Source: Roseitranquillus sp963749675 (lineage in GTDB: Bacteria > Pseudomonadota > Alphaproteobacteria > Rhodobacterales > Rhodobacteraceae). Taken from it: a stretch of 64,000 nt of DNA. Made by a program: the position numbers and the translations under genes. The notes beneath the pieces were generated by a model. That model had not been told where the DNA came from and made no database searches. It saw only the letters and a list, made by a program, of their open reading frames with translations. Location of the stretch: NCBI GenBank assembly GCA_963749675.1, contig CAVVNT010000010.1:248001-312000 (forward strand), written 5' to 3'. Shown here in pieces: positions 1 through 9,153 of the stretch (position 1 is its first letter; each line of letters opens with the position of its first letter).

Positions 1-751
1 TTGCGACATGACCTTCGCCGTCTATCTGCCGCCGGGCGATGGTCCCCACCCGGTGCTTTGGTACCTCTCCGGTCTGACCTGCACGCACGAGAACGCAATG
101 ACCAAGGCCGGAATGCAGCAATTCGCGGCGGAGACCGGCATTGCCGTGGTATTCCCCGACACGTCTCCGCGCGGGGATGACGTGGCCGATGACGATGCCT
201 TCGATCTCGGCAAGGGTGCCGGGTTCTATGTCGACGCGTCCGAGAGCCCGTGGTCGCAGCACTTCAAGATGTGGACCTACATCACGGAGGACTTGCCAAG
301 GACGCTGTGGAACAACCTGCCCCTCGACGAGGCGCGGCAGGCGATCACCGGCCATTCCATGGGCGGGCACGGCGCGCTTACGATCGCGATGAGCCTGCCG
401 GAGCGTTTCTCCTCGGTCAGCGCCTTCGCGCCGATCGCCCACCCGAGCGCGTCGGACTGGGGCATCAAGCAGCTTGGCGCCTATCTCGGCGGCGACAAGG
501 AGACGTGGGCTCCGCACGACGCGACTCTTCTGATGCGCGAGAAAGGCTTTCCGGGCGAAGTGCTGATCGACCAGGGCACCTCGGACCAGTTCCTGGAGCT
601 GCTCAAGCCGGAGGCGCTGTCGGAGGCGATGGCCGCGCGACGTCAGCCAGGCGCCTTCCGCCTGCAGGAGGGCTACGACCACAGCTACTATTTCATGGCG
701 AGCTTCATGGAGGAGCACGTGGCGTTCCACGCCGAGGCGCTCTGGCGATGA
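1..751 (+). CDS. fghA: S-formylglutathione hydrolase, 5' partial
   Basis: Esterase that hydrolyses S-formylglutathione to formate and glutathione in glutathione-dependent formaldehyde detoxification in the cytoplasm. The visible protein reads in frame from the window edge, so the real start lies upstream; the ATG at 8 is internal, because the preceding codons continue the family sequence. About 250 residues are seen and the family is usually about 280. Counting from the ATG at 8, the alpha/beta hydrolase nucleophile is Ser117 in GHSMGG, the acid is Asp193 in DQGTSDQF, and the base is His225 in YDHSYYF. The SGLTCTHEN block near residue 21 is typical of esterase D. The stop overlaps the next start by four bases (ATGA). 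A formaldehyde dehydrogenase gene would be expected just upstream, outside the window. Confidence 0.95.
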   Translation, partial: CDMTFAVYLPPGDGPHPVLWYLSGLTCTHENAMTKAGMQQFAAETGIAVVFPDTSPRGDDVADDDAFDLGKGAGFYVDASESPWSQHFKMWTYITEDLPRTLWNNLPLDEARQAITGHSMGGHGALTIAMSLPERFSSVSAFAPIAHPSASDWGIKQLGAYLGGDKETWAPHDATLLMREKGFPGEVLIDQGTSDQFLELLKPEALSEAMAARRQPGAFRLQEGYDHSYYFMASFMEEHVAFHAEALWR

Positions 752-1179
752 TCCTCGTCGATGCCGACGCCTGTCCCGTGCGGGCCGAGGTGGAAAGGGT
801 GGCGACGCGGCACGGCGTCCAGGTCGCCATGGTCTGCAATGGCGGCCTGCGGCCGTCGCAAAACCCGCTGATCGAGATGGTGTTCGTGACCGAGGGGCCC
901 GACGAGGCGGATCGCTGGATCGCCAGCCACGCCAAGGCGGGTGACGTCGTGGTCACCGCGGACGTCCCGCTTGCCGCCCGCGCGGTGGAGGCGGGCGCGA
1001 AGGTGCTGCGGCCAGATGGCTCGGAGCTTGGGGCCGCGAACATCGGCAACGCCTTGGCCACACGCGACCTGATGGCGGACCTTCGGGCGTCCGATCCGTT
1101 CCGGCAGGGTGGTGGGCGGCCATTCTCGCGCAACGATCGCTCGCGATTCCTGTCGGCTCTGGAAAGGCTCGTCGCATGA
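748..1179 (+). CDS. YaiI/YqxD family protein (UPF0178, DUF188)
   Basis: Conserved protein of 143 residues in the UPF0178 family, which has a PIN-like nuclease fold but no established biochemical role. The start MILVDADACPV, with the paired Asp5 and Asp7, and the CNGGLRPSQNP block near residue 35 are the family hallmarks; VVTADVPLAARAV near residue 70 carries a third acidic position, and the C-terminus ends in the usual GRPFSRNDRSRFL segment. The ATG lies inside the stop of the esterase gene and its own stop overlaps the next start (ATGA on both sides), so the genes are probably co-translated. A structure-specific RNase role is possible but unproven. Confidence 0.9.
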   Translation: MILVDADACPVRAEVERVATRHGVQVAMVCNGGLRPSQNPLIEMVFVTEGPDEADRWIASHAKAGDVVVTADVPLAARAVEAGAKVLRPDGSELGAANIGNALATRDLMADLRASDPFRQGGGRPFSRNDRSRFLSALERLVA

Positions 1180-1790
1180 TCGACGCGGTCGTGATGGACA
1201 TCGGAAACGTCGTGCTCACGTGGGATCCCCAAGGCTTCTACGATCGGAAGATCGGACGAGACCGGCGGGAGAAGCTCTTCGAGGAGGTGCCGCTCGTCGA
1301 GATGAATCGGCAGATCGACAACGGCGCACCCTTCAGAAAGACCGTGAGGAAGGTCGCCGAAGCCTACCCTGGCTGGCACGACGAGATCATGCTGTGGCAC
1401 GACGAATGGCTTGGCATGACTGCCGCGGACAGGCCGAGGATGGTGGAGTTGATGCGCACCATCCGCTCGAAGGGCGTGCCGGTCTGGGCGCTGTCGAACT
1501 TCGGCATCGAGACGCTCGCGCTCGCCGACGCCGAGTATCCCTTCCTGACCGAATTCGACAGGCGCATCGTCTCCGGTGAACTCGGCGTCTGCAAGCCGTC
1601 GCGCGACATCTACGAAGCGGTCGAGGCACAGGGCGTCGCGCCGGAGCGGCTGCTCTTCACGGACGACAGCGCGGCGAACATCGCCGCGGCTGCCGAGCGG
1701 GGCTGGCACACCCACCTCTTCACGGACAGCGACGGCTGGGCCGACCGTCTGGTCTCCGAGGGCATCCTGACGCCGGCCGAGGCGGCCTGA
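1176..1790 (+). CDS. HAD superfamily hydrolase (subfamily IA, YihX-like)
   Basis: Probable cytoplasmic phosphatase of 204 residues. Motif I is MDIGNVV with nucleophile Asp8; the second Asp usual in HAD phosphatases (DxD) is replaced by Gly, as in the YihX/epoxide-hydrolase-like group whose motif I is DLGNV. Motif II is LSN at 106-108, motif III the Lys140-Pro pair, and motif IV the TDDSAANI acidic pair at Asp163-Asp164. The helical cap lies between residues 15 and 90. YihX acts on glucose-1-phosphate, but the substrate here cannot be read from sequence. Overlaps of four bases upstream and one base downstream place it in the middle of a translationally coupled run. Confidence 0.85.
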   Translation: MIDAVVMDIGNVVLTWDPQGFYDRKIGRDRREKLFEEVPLVEMNRQIDNGAPFRKTVRKVAEAYPGWHDEIMLWHDEWLGMTAADRPRMVELMRTIRSKGVPVWALSNFGIETLALADAEYPFLTEFDRRIVSGELGVCKPSRDIYEAVEAQGVAPERLLFTDDSAANIAAAAERGWHTHLFTDSDGWADRLVSEGILTPAEAA

Positions 1791-2689
1791 TGCGGATACT
1801 GGGGCCCGAGGCGGAGTCACGCCTCGACTGGCTCGCGCTTACCGATGCCCTCGCCGAAGGCCACCGGAGACCGCGCGCGCGGATCGACGACATCTTCCTG
1901 CGGCGCGGCGAGGATACGCTCCTCAGCCGCGCGGCGATGATCGACGGCCTCGGCGCGCTGGTGAAGACGGCAACGGTGTTCCCGGGCAATCCCGGACGCG
2001 GCATTCCCGCGGTCAACGGCGCGGCAACCGTGTTCTCTGATGCGGACGGGACGCTGGAGGCGCTTGTCGATTTCCACCTCCTGACGAAGTGGAAGACGGC
2101 GGGCGACAGCCTGCTTGCGGCGCGGCGACTGGCGCCGCCGGAGGTGCGCCTGATCCTGATCGTCGGCGCCGGAACCGTGGCTGCGTCCCTGCGCGAGGCC
2201 TATGGCGCAGCGTTTCCCGCCGCGCGATTCGCCGTCTGGAACCGGTCACCTGCCGGCGCGGAAGCGCTGGCGCAGCGGTTTTCTGGGACCGACGTCACCA
2301 CCGACCTCGGCAAGGCGGTTCGAGAGGCCGACATCGTCAGCTGCGCCACGATGGCGACATCGCCCGTGCTGGAGGGGGCCTGGCTGCGCCCGGGCCAGCA
2401 CGTCGATCTCATCGGCGCATATCGGTCCGACATGCGCGAAGCGGACGATGCCGCGATCCGCGCGGCGCGGCTATTCGTCGACAGCCGTCAGTCCGTGATC
2501 GACCACATTGGCGAATTGCGCGATCCGATCGCGCGCGGGGTGATTTCGGCGGAGGACGTCGTCGGCGACTACTATGAGCTGGATCGGTTCGAGCGCGAAA
2601 GCGACGACATCACGATCTTCAAGAACGGCGGCGGCGCGCACCTCGACCTGATGACGGCGCGCTACATGCTGGGCGCGGCGGACGAATGA
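1790..2689 (+). CDS. Ornithine cyclodeaminase / mu-crystallin family protein
   Basis: Member of the ornithine cyclodeaminase family, 299 residues, with a Rossmann NAD(P) site at GAGTVA (residues 126-131) and the family Lys59 in VKTATVFPGN. The GIPAVNG and KWKTAGDSLLAARRL blocks (residues 71-112) are the usual substrate-side signature. Family members deaminate ornithine to proline, reduce cyclic imino acids or oxidise N-alkyl amino acids, so the substrate is not settled. The start codon overlaps the preceding stop by one base (TGATG), giving a four-gene run with the esterase, UPF0178 and HAD genes. A strong hairpin follows the stop. Family call firm, specific activity uncertain. Confidence 0.88.
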   Translation: MRILGPEAESRLDWLALTDALAEGHRRPRARIDDIFLRRGEDTLLSRAAMIDGLGALVKTATVFPGNPGRGIPAVNGAATVFSDADGTLEALVDFHLLTKWKTAGDSLLAARRLAPPEVRLILIVGAGTVAASLREAYGAAFPAARFAVWNRSPAGAEALAQRFSGTDVTTDLGKAVREADIVSCATMATSPVLEGAWLRPGQHVDLIGAYRSDMREADDAAIRAARLFVDSRQSVIDHIGELRDPIARGVISAEDVVGDYYELDRFERESDDITIFKNGGGAHLDLMTARYMLGAADE

Positions 2690-2692
2690 CGA

Positions 2693-2722
2693 GGTGCGCG
2701 CCCGCCCCACCAGGCGCGCACC
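2693..2722 (+). terminator. GC-rich hairpin after the first operon
   Basis: Perfect 10-base inverted repeat GGTGCGCGCC / GGCGCGCACC with a 10-base loop, starting four bases after the cyclodeaminase stop. No T-run follows, so a terminator role is inferred from position and stem strength only. Confidence 0.5.
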
Positions 2723-3179
2723 CCCTCCGGCTGTCCCCACGCAGGATCAGGTGCCGCGACGTCTCACGGGACCTGTGCCGCCCATCCGGCGGGCGGAAAT
2801 GAACGCAAAGTGGCGAATTGACTCGGCGCGTCGAGGCGGCATCCCGTCATCGCGACCGCCTTCTGCGAAGGCACCTGCGAACGGGTCGGCCAGCTTGATG
2901 GCGACGCCTAGACCCGGCACGACCTTCATCCTCGTCACTGCGGCCAGAACATGGCCACTTGAAGTGGATTCTTCACAGAATGGCGTCGTAGCGAACCGCC
3001 AAGGTAGATCCATCGTCACCAGCGGGGCAGCTGTGGCCGATGAAGACCGCAGCTTGCACGGCCGGCGCGGCGACAAATGCCCACGCGATTGCCGCGTCCT
3101 GCGGCTTATCGGCAAGGATCTGCACGAAAGTTCTCAAGACTGCTTGGCTTTTCCCGCCGTCTAAAACATGACAGGGGGA
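2723..3179. other. Intergenic region upstream of the mrp operon, no gene recognised
   Basis: About 450 bases without a believable gene. Both strands hold open frames, but none has a recognisable protein or a ribosome site. A short palindrome CCACTT-G-AAGTGG sits at 2955-2967. The region presumably contains the promoter and leader of the antiporter operon. I could not identify a riboswitch or a clear -35/-10 pair. Confidence 0.4.
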
Positions 3180-6020
3180 ATGTCGCTGTTCCTGATCGTC
3201 GCTCTACCATTCATCGGCGCGCTCCTTCCCGGGATCATGGTCAATGCCGGGCGGCGGACCTGCGCGATCGTCACCCTCTGTGTCACGCTCACCGCGTTCG
3301 TCGGGCTCATGGTCCATGTGCCCGCGGTGTTTCGCGGAGAGGTCATCGCGGCGCGGGTCGATTGGCTGCCCGTCCTCGGGCTCAACGCCACGTTCTTCCT
3401 GGACGGCCTGGGGCTGCTCTTCGCCGGGCTGATCCTCGGCATCGGCATGCTGATCATCGTCTATGCGCGCTACTACCTCGCGCGCGAGGATCCGATGGGG
3501 GAGTTCTTCACGTACCTCCTGCTCTTCCAAGGCGCGATGGTCGGCATCGTGCTCAGCGACAATGTCCTGATGCTGCTGATCTTCTGGGAGCTGACGTCGC
3601 TGTCGTCGTTCCTGCTGATCGGCTACTGGAAGCATCTGCCGGAGGGCCGGCAGGGCGCCCGCATGGCTCTGGCGGTGACCGGCATGGGCGGGCTCGCGAT
3701 GATCGGCGGCATGCTGATCCTCGGGTAGGTCGTCGGCAGCTACGACCTGACGGTGATCCTGCAGAACCGCGAGGCGATCCAGGCGTCGCCGCTCTACCTG
3801 CCCGCGCTGCTGCTGATCCTGCTGGGCTGCTTCACCAAGTCCGCGCAGTTCCCGTTCCACTTCTGGCTGCCGCACGCGATGGCGGCGCCGACGCCGGTCT
3901 CGGCCTACCTGCACAGCGCGACGATGGTGAAGGCCGGCCTGTTCCTGATGGCGCGCATGTGGCCGGTGCTGTCCGGGACCGAGGCCTGGTTCTACATCGT
4001 TGCGACGACCGGCCTCGTCACCATGGTGCTGGGCGCGGTGATCGCGCTCTTCAAGGACGACCTCAAGGCGTTGCTGGCGTTCTCGACCGTCAGCCACCTC
4101 GGCCTGATCACGATGCTGCTGGGGTTCGGCACCGGGATGGGCGCCGTGGCCGCGGTGTTCCACATCATCAACCACGCGACCTTCAAGTGCGCGCTGTTCA
4201 TGACCGCCGGCATCATCGACCACGAGACGCACACGCGCGACATCAAGCGCCTCGGCGGCCTCAGGACGCTGATGCCCCTGACCTTCGTGATAGCCACCAT
4301 CGCAGCGCTGTCGATGGCCGGCATTCCCCTGCTGAACGGCTTTCTCTCCAAGGAGATGATGCTCGAGGAGGCATCGCATACCGAGTGGTGGCACAACCAT
4401 TGGGTGGTGCCGATCATGGCGACGGTGGGCGCGCTGTTCTCCGCAGCCTACTCCTTCCGCTACATCTGGCAGGTCTTCTTCGGCCCGGTTCGCGACGATT
4501 ACCCGCACAAGCCGCACGACCCGGGGACAGGCTTTCTTGCGCCACCGGCGTTCCTGACGCTGCTGGTGGTCCTGATCGGCGTTATGCCGGTCCTTGCGGA
4601 GCCCCTGGTGCACGTGACCGCGGCCGCCGTCACCGGAAGCGAACTGCCGGAGTTCCACCTGAAGATCTGGCACGGGTTCACGCCGGCGCTCTACATGTCG
4701 ATGATCGCGACCGCAGGCGGCGTCATCCTGCTGGCGCTTCACCGTCCGCTCGACAGGGCCTGGATCGCTGCTCCAAGGCCCGAGGCGAAGGCGATCTTCG
4801 ACTGGATCGTCGGAACAGCGGCGCGCGGATCGACGTGGTTGACCGACCGCCTGCACGACGGATCACTCACCCGCTATGCCGCGATCTTCACCGTCACCGT
4901 CGTCGCGCTGGGCGCACATGCCTACTGGACGGGCGGCCTCGCGGCACCGACCCGGGACGTCATGGAGGTGGACGTGGTGCCAGCCGTCGGCTGGGTGCTC
5001 CTGGTGGTGGCGACGGCCTCGATCGTCGTGCTGCACCGGCAACGGCTTCTGGCGCTGGTCCTGATGGGGGTGATCGGGCTCGTGGTGTCGGTGGGTTTTG
5101 CCTACCTCAGCGCGCCGGACCTGGCCCTGACGCAAATCTCCGTCGAGGTCGTCACCATCATCCTGATGTTGCTCGCGCTCAACTTCCTGCCGAACCAGAC
5201 GCCGATCGAGAGCTCGGTGCCGCGTCGTGTCCGCGATGGCCTCGTCTCGTGCGTAGCGGGGGTGGGGGCCAGCGCGCTGATCTACGCCCTCCTCTTGCGC
5301 GACTTCGCCGCGGAATCGATCAGCGCGTTCCACCTCGAGAACTCGTACAAGGGCGGCGGCGGCACGAACGTCGTCAACGTCATCCTCGTGGACTTCCGCG
5401 GTTTCGACACCTTCGGCGAGATCATCGTGCTTGGCATCGCCGCCCTTGTCATCTTCGCCGCGACCGAAGCGCTGCTCGACGGGCCAGCCCGCCGCAGGCT
5501 GCTCAACTGGGTGCCCGACCAGCCTCGCGCGGGCGACGCGCACCCGCTGATGATGGTGGTCAACACACGCGTCATGATGCCGGTCGTCCTGCTCGTCGGG
5601 TTCTACATCTTCATGCGCGGACACAACGAGCCGGGCGGCGGCTTCATCGCCGGTCTCGTCGTCGCCATCGCGATCGTCATGCAGTACATGGCGTCGGGCT
5701 TTGCCTGGGCGGACGCGCGACAGCGTTATCCCTATCACGGCATCATCGGCGCCGGCGTCCTGATCGCCGGCCTGACCGGCATCGGGTCGTGGCTCTTCGG
5801 CACGCCGTTCCTCACCAGCGCGTTCGGCTACTTCCGCATCCCGCCGTTCCACGAGTTCGAGCTTGCGACCGCGATGGCGTTCGATCTTGGCGTCTTCCTC
5901 TCGGTCGTGGGCGCGGTGCTGCTGTCGCTCGAGAGCTTCTCTCGCATCGCGCGCCGCTCGAACGAGGAAGTCAGCGACTATGCCATGGATATCGACCCCT
6001 CGCGTGAGGAGGGCGGCTGA
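3180..6020 (+). pseudogene. mnhA: Fused MrpA/MrpB (PhaAB) cation/H+ antiporter subunit, interrupted by in-frame TAG
   Basis: Largest subunit of the Mrp (Mnh/Pha) sodium or potassium/proton antiporter in the inner membrane. The reading frame stays the same across the whole span but meets TAG at 3726-3728, between LIL-G and VVGSYDL; one C to T change of a CAG would explain it. Without that stop the protein is about 945 residues: a NuoL-like antiporter core with the KSAQFPFHFWLPHAMAAPTPVSA channel signature, then an MbhD/MbhE-like region, then a complete MrpB domain (PVVLLVGFYIFMRGHNEPGGGF onward). The A-B fusion is usual in alphaproteobacterial Pha systems. ATG 3180 gives the typical MSLFLIVALPFIGALLPG start; ATG 3168 is in the same frame. 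The stop overlaps mnhC by one base. Confidence 0.85.
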
Positions 6021-6376
6021 TGGAGCTGCTGGTCGCGTCCGCGATAGGAGTCCTCACGGCCGCGGGCACCTACCTCGTCCTTCGCAAGCGGACGTTTCCG
6101 GTGATCCTCGGCCTGTCGCTGCTGACCTACGCGGTGAACGTGTTCCTGTTCGCGTCCGGCCGGCTGTCGGTGAACATGCCGCCGATCCTCAACAATCACG
6201 GGACGCCCGATCCGGCCGCATATACCGATCCGCTGCCCCAGGCGCTTGTGCTCACCGCAATCGTGATCTCGTTCGGCATGACGGCGGTGATCGTGATCAT
6301 CGCCCTCGCCGCGTACCTTTCGGGCGACGACGACCATGTCGACGGCATCGAGCCTGAGCGGGAGGAGCCGCGGTGA
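6020..6376 (+). CDS. mnhC: Na+/H+ antiporter subunit C (MrpC/PhaC)
   Basis: Small three-helix NuoK-like membrane subunit of the Mrp antiporter, 118 residues, normal for the family. Helices lie roughly at 3-20, 27-46 and 72-100; TFPVILGLSLLTYAVNVFLF and DPLPQALVLTAIVISFG are the conserved stretches, the latter matching the NuoK/MrpC signature before helix three. The C-tail is acidic and hydrophilic. The start overlaps the mnhAB stop (TGATG) and the stop overlaps the GTG start of mnhD. This is the only intact internal subunit of the operon apart from mnhG. Confidence 0.95.
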   Translation: MELLVASAIGVLTAAGTYLVLRKRTFPVILGLSLLTYAVNVFLFASGRLSVNMPPILNNHGTPDPAAYTDPLPQALVLTAIVISFGMTAVIVIIALAAYLSGDDDHVDGIEPEREEPR

Positions 6377-7914
6377 GCCACTGGATCATCGCGCCGATCG
6401 TCCTTCCGGCGATGATGGCGGCGGTGATGGTGCTCCTCATGCGCCATCACCTCGTGCTTCAGCGCACCTTCTCGCTCGCGAGCATCGTGACGCTGCTCGC
6501 GATCGCGCTGGGCCTCGCATATCGTGCGGCGGGCGGCGCGATCACGGTCTACGACCTCGGCGATTGGCCCGCGCCGTTCGGCATCGTCGTTGTGGGCGAC
6601 CGCCTGTCGACGCTGATGGTGCTGCTGACGTCGATCCTGGCGCTGGCGGTGATGCTCTACACGATCGGCTCGGGCTGGGACCGGCGCGGGCGGCATTTCC
6701 ATCCGCTGTTCCAGTTCCAGCTGATGGGCATCTGCGGCGCTTTCCTGACCGGTGACGCGTTCAACCTGTTCGTCTTCTTCGAGGTGCTGCTGATCGCCTC
6801 CTACGGGCTGATGATCCATGCCGGCGGCACGCGCGCGGCTTGCGCGCCGGGGTGCAGTACGTCGCCTACAACCTGCTCGGCTCGACTCTGTTCCTGTTCG
6901 CGCTCGGCACGATCTACGCCGTCACCGGGACGCTCAACATGGCCGACATCGCCGAGCGGGTGGCGGCGCTGCCCGAGGGCGATACGGCTCTGATCCGCGT
7001 CGGCGCCACGCTTCTGCTGATGGTGTTCGCGATCAAGGCGGCGGTCCTGCCGCTGCATTTCTGGCTCCCGGCAAGCTATTCCGAGGCGCCGGGGCCGGTC
7101 GCCGCGCTCTTCGCGATCATGACCAAGGTCGGCGCATACGCAATCATCCGCATGTACACGCTGGCCTTCCCGGCCGACCTTGTGGCGGTCGAGGGGCATT
7201 TCGCGGCCCTGCTGATGCCGGCGGCGCTGCTGACGCTGACCGTCGGCATGATCGGTGTCCTGGGCGCGCACCGGCTCGAGCGGCTCGTCGCGTTCTCGGT
7301 CATCGGCTCGATGGGGACGCTGCTCATCGCGATCGCGCTGTTCACGCATCAGGCGACGATTGCGGCGCTCTACTACATGATCCACTCGACCTTCGCGGCG
7401 GCGGCGCTGTTCCTGATCGTCGACATCGTCGCACGTGCGCAGGGGTGCCGACAGCTGCCGGGTCGAGAGCGCCGCCGCAGATCCCCAACAACAGGCTGGC
7501 TGCGGGGCTGTTCTTCGGCGCGGCGATCGCGATGGCGGGGATGCCGCCCCTGTCGGGCTTTCTCGGCAAGCTTCTCGTCATGGATGCGGCGCGCAGCTCC
7601 GACCTCGTCTGGTGGATCTGGGCGGTGATCCTCGTCACGTCGCTCATCGCCGTCGTCGGCTTCGCCCGCGCCGGCAGCACCGTCTTCTGGAAGACCGTAC
7701 CCGCCGACCGCGCCGGGAGACCGGCCTTGACGGCGAGGCGATCGAGCCGCTCGGCGGCCCAAGCCCGCTGCCGTTCGTCGCCGTCGGCGGCATCATGGCC
7801 GCGCTGGCGCTGGCGACGGTGTTCGCCGGCCCGCTGACGACTACCTGACCGCCACGGCCGACCAGCTCTACGCGCCTGAGGCCTACATCACGCGCCGTGC
7901 TCGGGAGGGAGTGA
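6373..7914 (+). pseudogene. mnhD: Na+/H+ antiporter subunit D (MrpD/PhaD), multiply frameshifted
   Basis: NuoM/NuoN-like proton-channel subunit of the Mrp complex. The protein begins at GTG 6373 (MSHWIIAPIVLPAMMAAVMV), and the conserved sequence then moves between frames at about 6835, 7442, 7478, 7718, 7843 and 7893. Each step is a single base. Recognisable blocks include ITGDAFNLF-type FLTGDAFNLFVFFEVLLIASYGLM, AIKAAVLPLHFWLPASYSEAPGPVAA, and NNRLAAGLFFGAAIAMAGMPPLSGF, so the whole about 510-residue family is represented. The corrected end reads TADQLYAPEAYI and stops at 7912-7914, one base before the mnhE ATG. So many single-base steps in a conserved gene suggest sequence error rather than old decay. 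Confidence 0.85.
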
Positions 7915-7915
7915 G

Positions 7916-8406
7916 ATGGTCCGCCGCATCCTGCCGCACCCGTTCCTGACGCTGCTCCTGGCGCTGTCTGGATGCTGCTGCAGAACACCTTCTCCGGCGG
8001 CGTGCTCGTCTTCGGGCTGATCCTCGGCCTGATCATCCCGATCGTGACCGCCGCCTACTGGCCGAACCGCCCGAAACTCCGGAACCCGCTTGGCATCGCC
8101 GGCTATTGCCTGATCGTCGTCTGGGACATCATCGTGGCGAATGTCGTGGTCGCGTGGACGATCCTCTTCAAGTCCAACGGCGCCATGCATCCGAACTGGG
8201 TCTGCATCCCGCTCGAGATCAGGACGCCCGAGGCGATCACCATCCTCGCCGGGACCATCACGCTGACGCCCGGCACGGTCTCGGCCGACCTCTCGAGCGA
8301 GGGGCACAGTCTTCTCGTCCATTGCCTCGATGCCGAGGATCCCGACGCTGTCCGGGACCAGATCAAGCACCGCTACGAAAGACGCCTGAAGGAGATCTTC
8401 GAATGA
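7916..8406 (+). pseudogene. mnhE: Na+/H+ antiporter subunit E (MrpE/PhaE), one frameshift
   Basis: Membrane subunit E of the Mrp antiporter, about 163 residues once corrected. ATG 7916 starts MVRRILPHPFLTLLLALS; one base (a T) is missing near 7968, after which the protein continues as WMLLQNTFSGGVLVFGLILG in another frame to the stop at 8406. The later YCLIVVWDIIVANVVVAW and ITLTPGTVSADLSSEG blocks are the MrpE signature. The stop overlaps the mnhF start (ATGA). The frame after the lesion is open and conserved to the end. Confidence 0.85.
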
Positions 8407-8673
8407 TCCTCACCGCACTCATCTTCGCCTTCGGATGTTTCGGCAGTCGCGCTGCTGCTGGCGCTCTGGCGGGTGATCGTCGCCCCGGGCATCGCGGATC
8501 GCGTGCTGGCGCTCGACACGCTCTTCATCAACGCGATCGGGCTCATCGTCCTTTACGGCATTGCCGGAGGGACGCAGATGTACTTCGAGGCGGCGCTGAT
8601 CATCGCGATGCTCGGCTTCGTCTCGACGGTGGCCTACGCGCGCTTCATGTTGCGCGGCAACATCATCGAGTGA
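8403..8673 (+). pseudogene. mnhF: Na+/H+ antiporter subunit F (MrpF/PhaF), one frameshift
   Basis: Small three-helix MrpF subunit, about 90 residues when corrected. ATG 8403 starts MILTALIFAFGCF; one extra G near 8440 pushes the rest (AVALLLALWRVIVAPG, then ADRVLALDTLFINAIGLIVL) into the next frame, which stays open to the stop at 8673. The DRVLALDTL-INAI block is the strongest family marker. It overlaps mnhE by four bases and is followed ten bases later by mnhG with its own ribosome site. Confidence 0.85.
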
Positions 8674-8683
8674 GGAGAGGGTG

Positions 8684-9049
8684 ATGGTCTGGGACATCGT
8701 CATCGCCGCCTCCGTCCTCATCGGCGCCTTCTTCGCGCTGGTGGGCTCGTTCGGCCTCATCAAGCTGAACAATCCGATGTCGCGGCTGCACGCGCCGACG
8801 AAGGCCGGCACTCTCGGCGTCGGAGGCGTCCTGCTCGGCTCGATGATCCATGGCTTCGCATATGGTGATGGATCGCTGCACGAGCTTCTGGTGATGGCTT
8901 TCATCTTCATCACCGCGCCGATTTCGGCAAACTTCATCGCCAAGACCCATCTCCATACCGTTGTGCAACACGAGAACCTGCCGCCGCCGCCAAAGGATGA
9001 GACGTGGGCGGTCCTCGATACCCCGCGCGACGACAGCGCCGGGAGTTGA
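8684..9049 (+). CDS. mnhG: Na+/H+ antiporter subunit G (MrpG/PhaG)
   Basis: Last subunit of the Mrp complex, 121 residues, with three predicted helices (about 3-24, 42-60 and 64-82). The family signature GSFGLIKLNNPMSRLHAPTKAGTLG sits between helices one and two, and MAFIFITAPISANFIAKTH closes helix three. ATG 8684 is preferred over GTG 8681 because GGAGAGG at 8674-8680 precedes it, though both are in frame. With it the order AB-C-D-E-F-G is complete, as expected for a working Mrp antiporter that exports Na+ or K+ at alkaline pH. Confidence 0.95.
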   Translation: MVWDIVIAASVLIGAFFALVGSFGLIKLNNPMSRLHAPTKAGTLGVGGVLLGSMIHGFAYGDGSLHELLVMAFIFITAPISANFIAKTHLHTVVQHENLPPPPKDETWAVLDTPRDDSAGS

Positions 9050-9153
9050 GCGGGCGGGCGGATGCTTTCCGACGGGATGCGGCCGCTAGCGGACCGCCGC
9101 GGATTCGGCATCCTGCCAGACGCCTGCCGCAGGCCGAGCCGTCCGAACGCGCG

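Noticed and set aside
2694..3164. 156-codon frame in the gap before mnhA
   Set aside because: No recognised domain, no ribosome site, and it starts inside the terminator-like hairpin.
3720..3730. Programmed readthrough or stop reassignment in mnhA
   Set aside because: Other genes in the window are interrupted by TAA and TGA, and TAG, TAA and TGA all serve as normal ends. No readthrough context or downstream hairpin is seen.
3204..4856. 550-codon minus-strand frame opposite mnhA
   Set aside because: Gln/Arg/His-rich shadow of the antiporter gene, no ribosome site or known domain.
3077..6007. 976-codon plus-strand frame over the Mrp operon
   Set aside because: Arg/Pro/Gly-rich with no family motif and out of frame with the recognisable MrpA/B sequence.
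6373..7914. Programmed frameshifting in mnhD
   Set aside because: There are about six separate shifts in both directions in one gene and no slippery heptamer followed by a structure.
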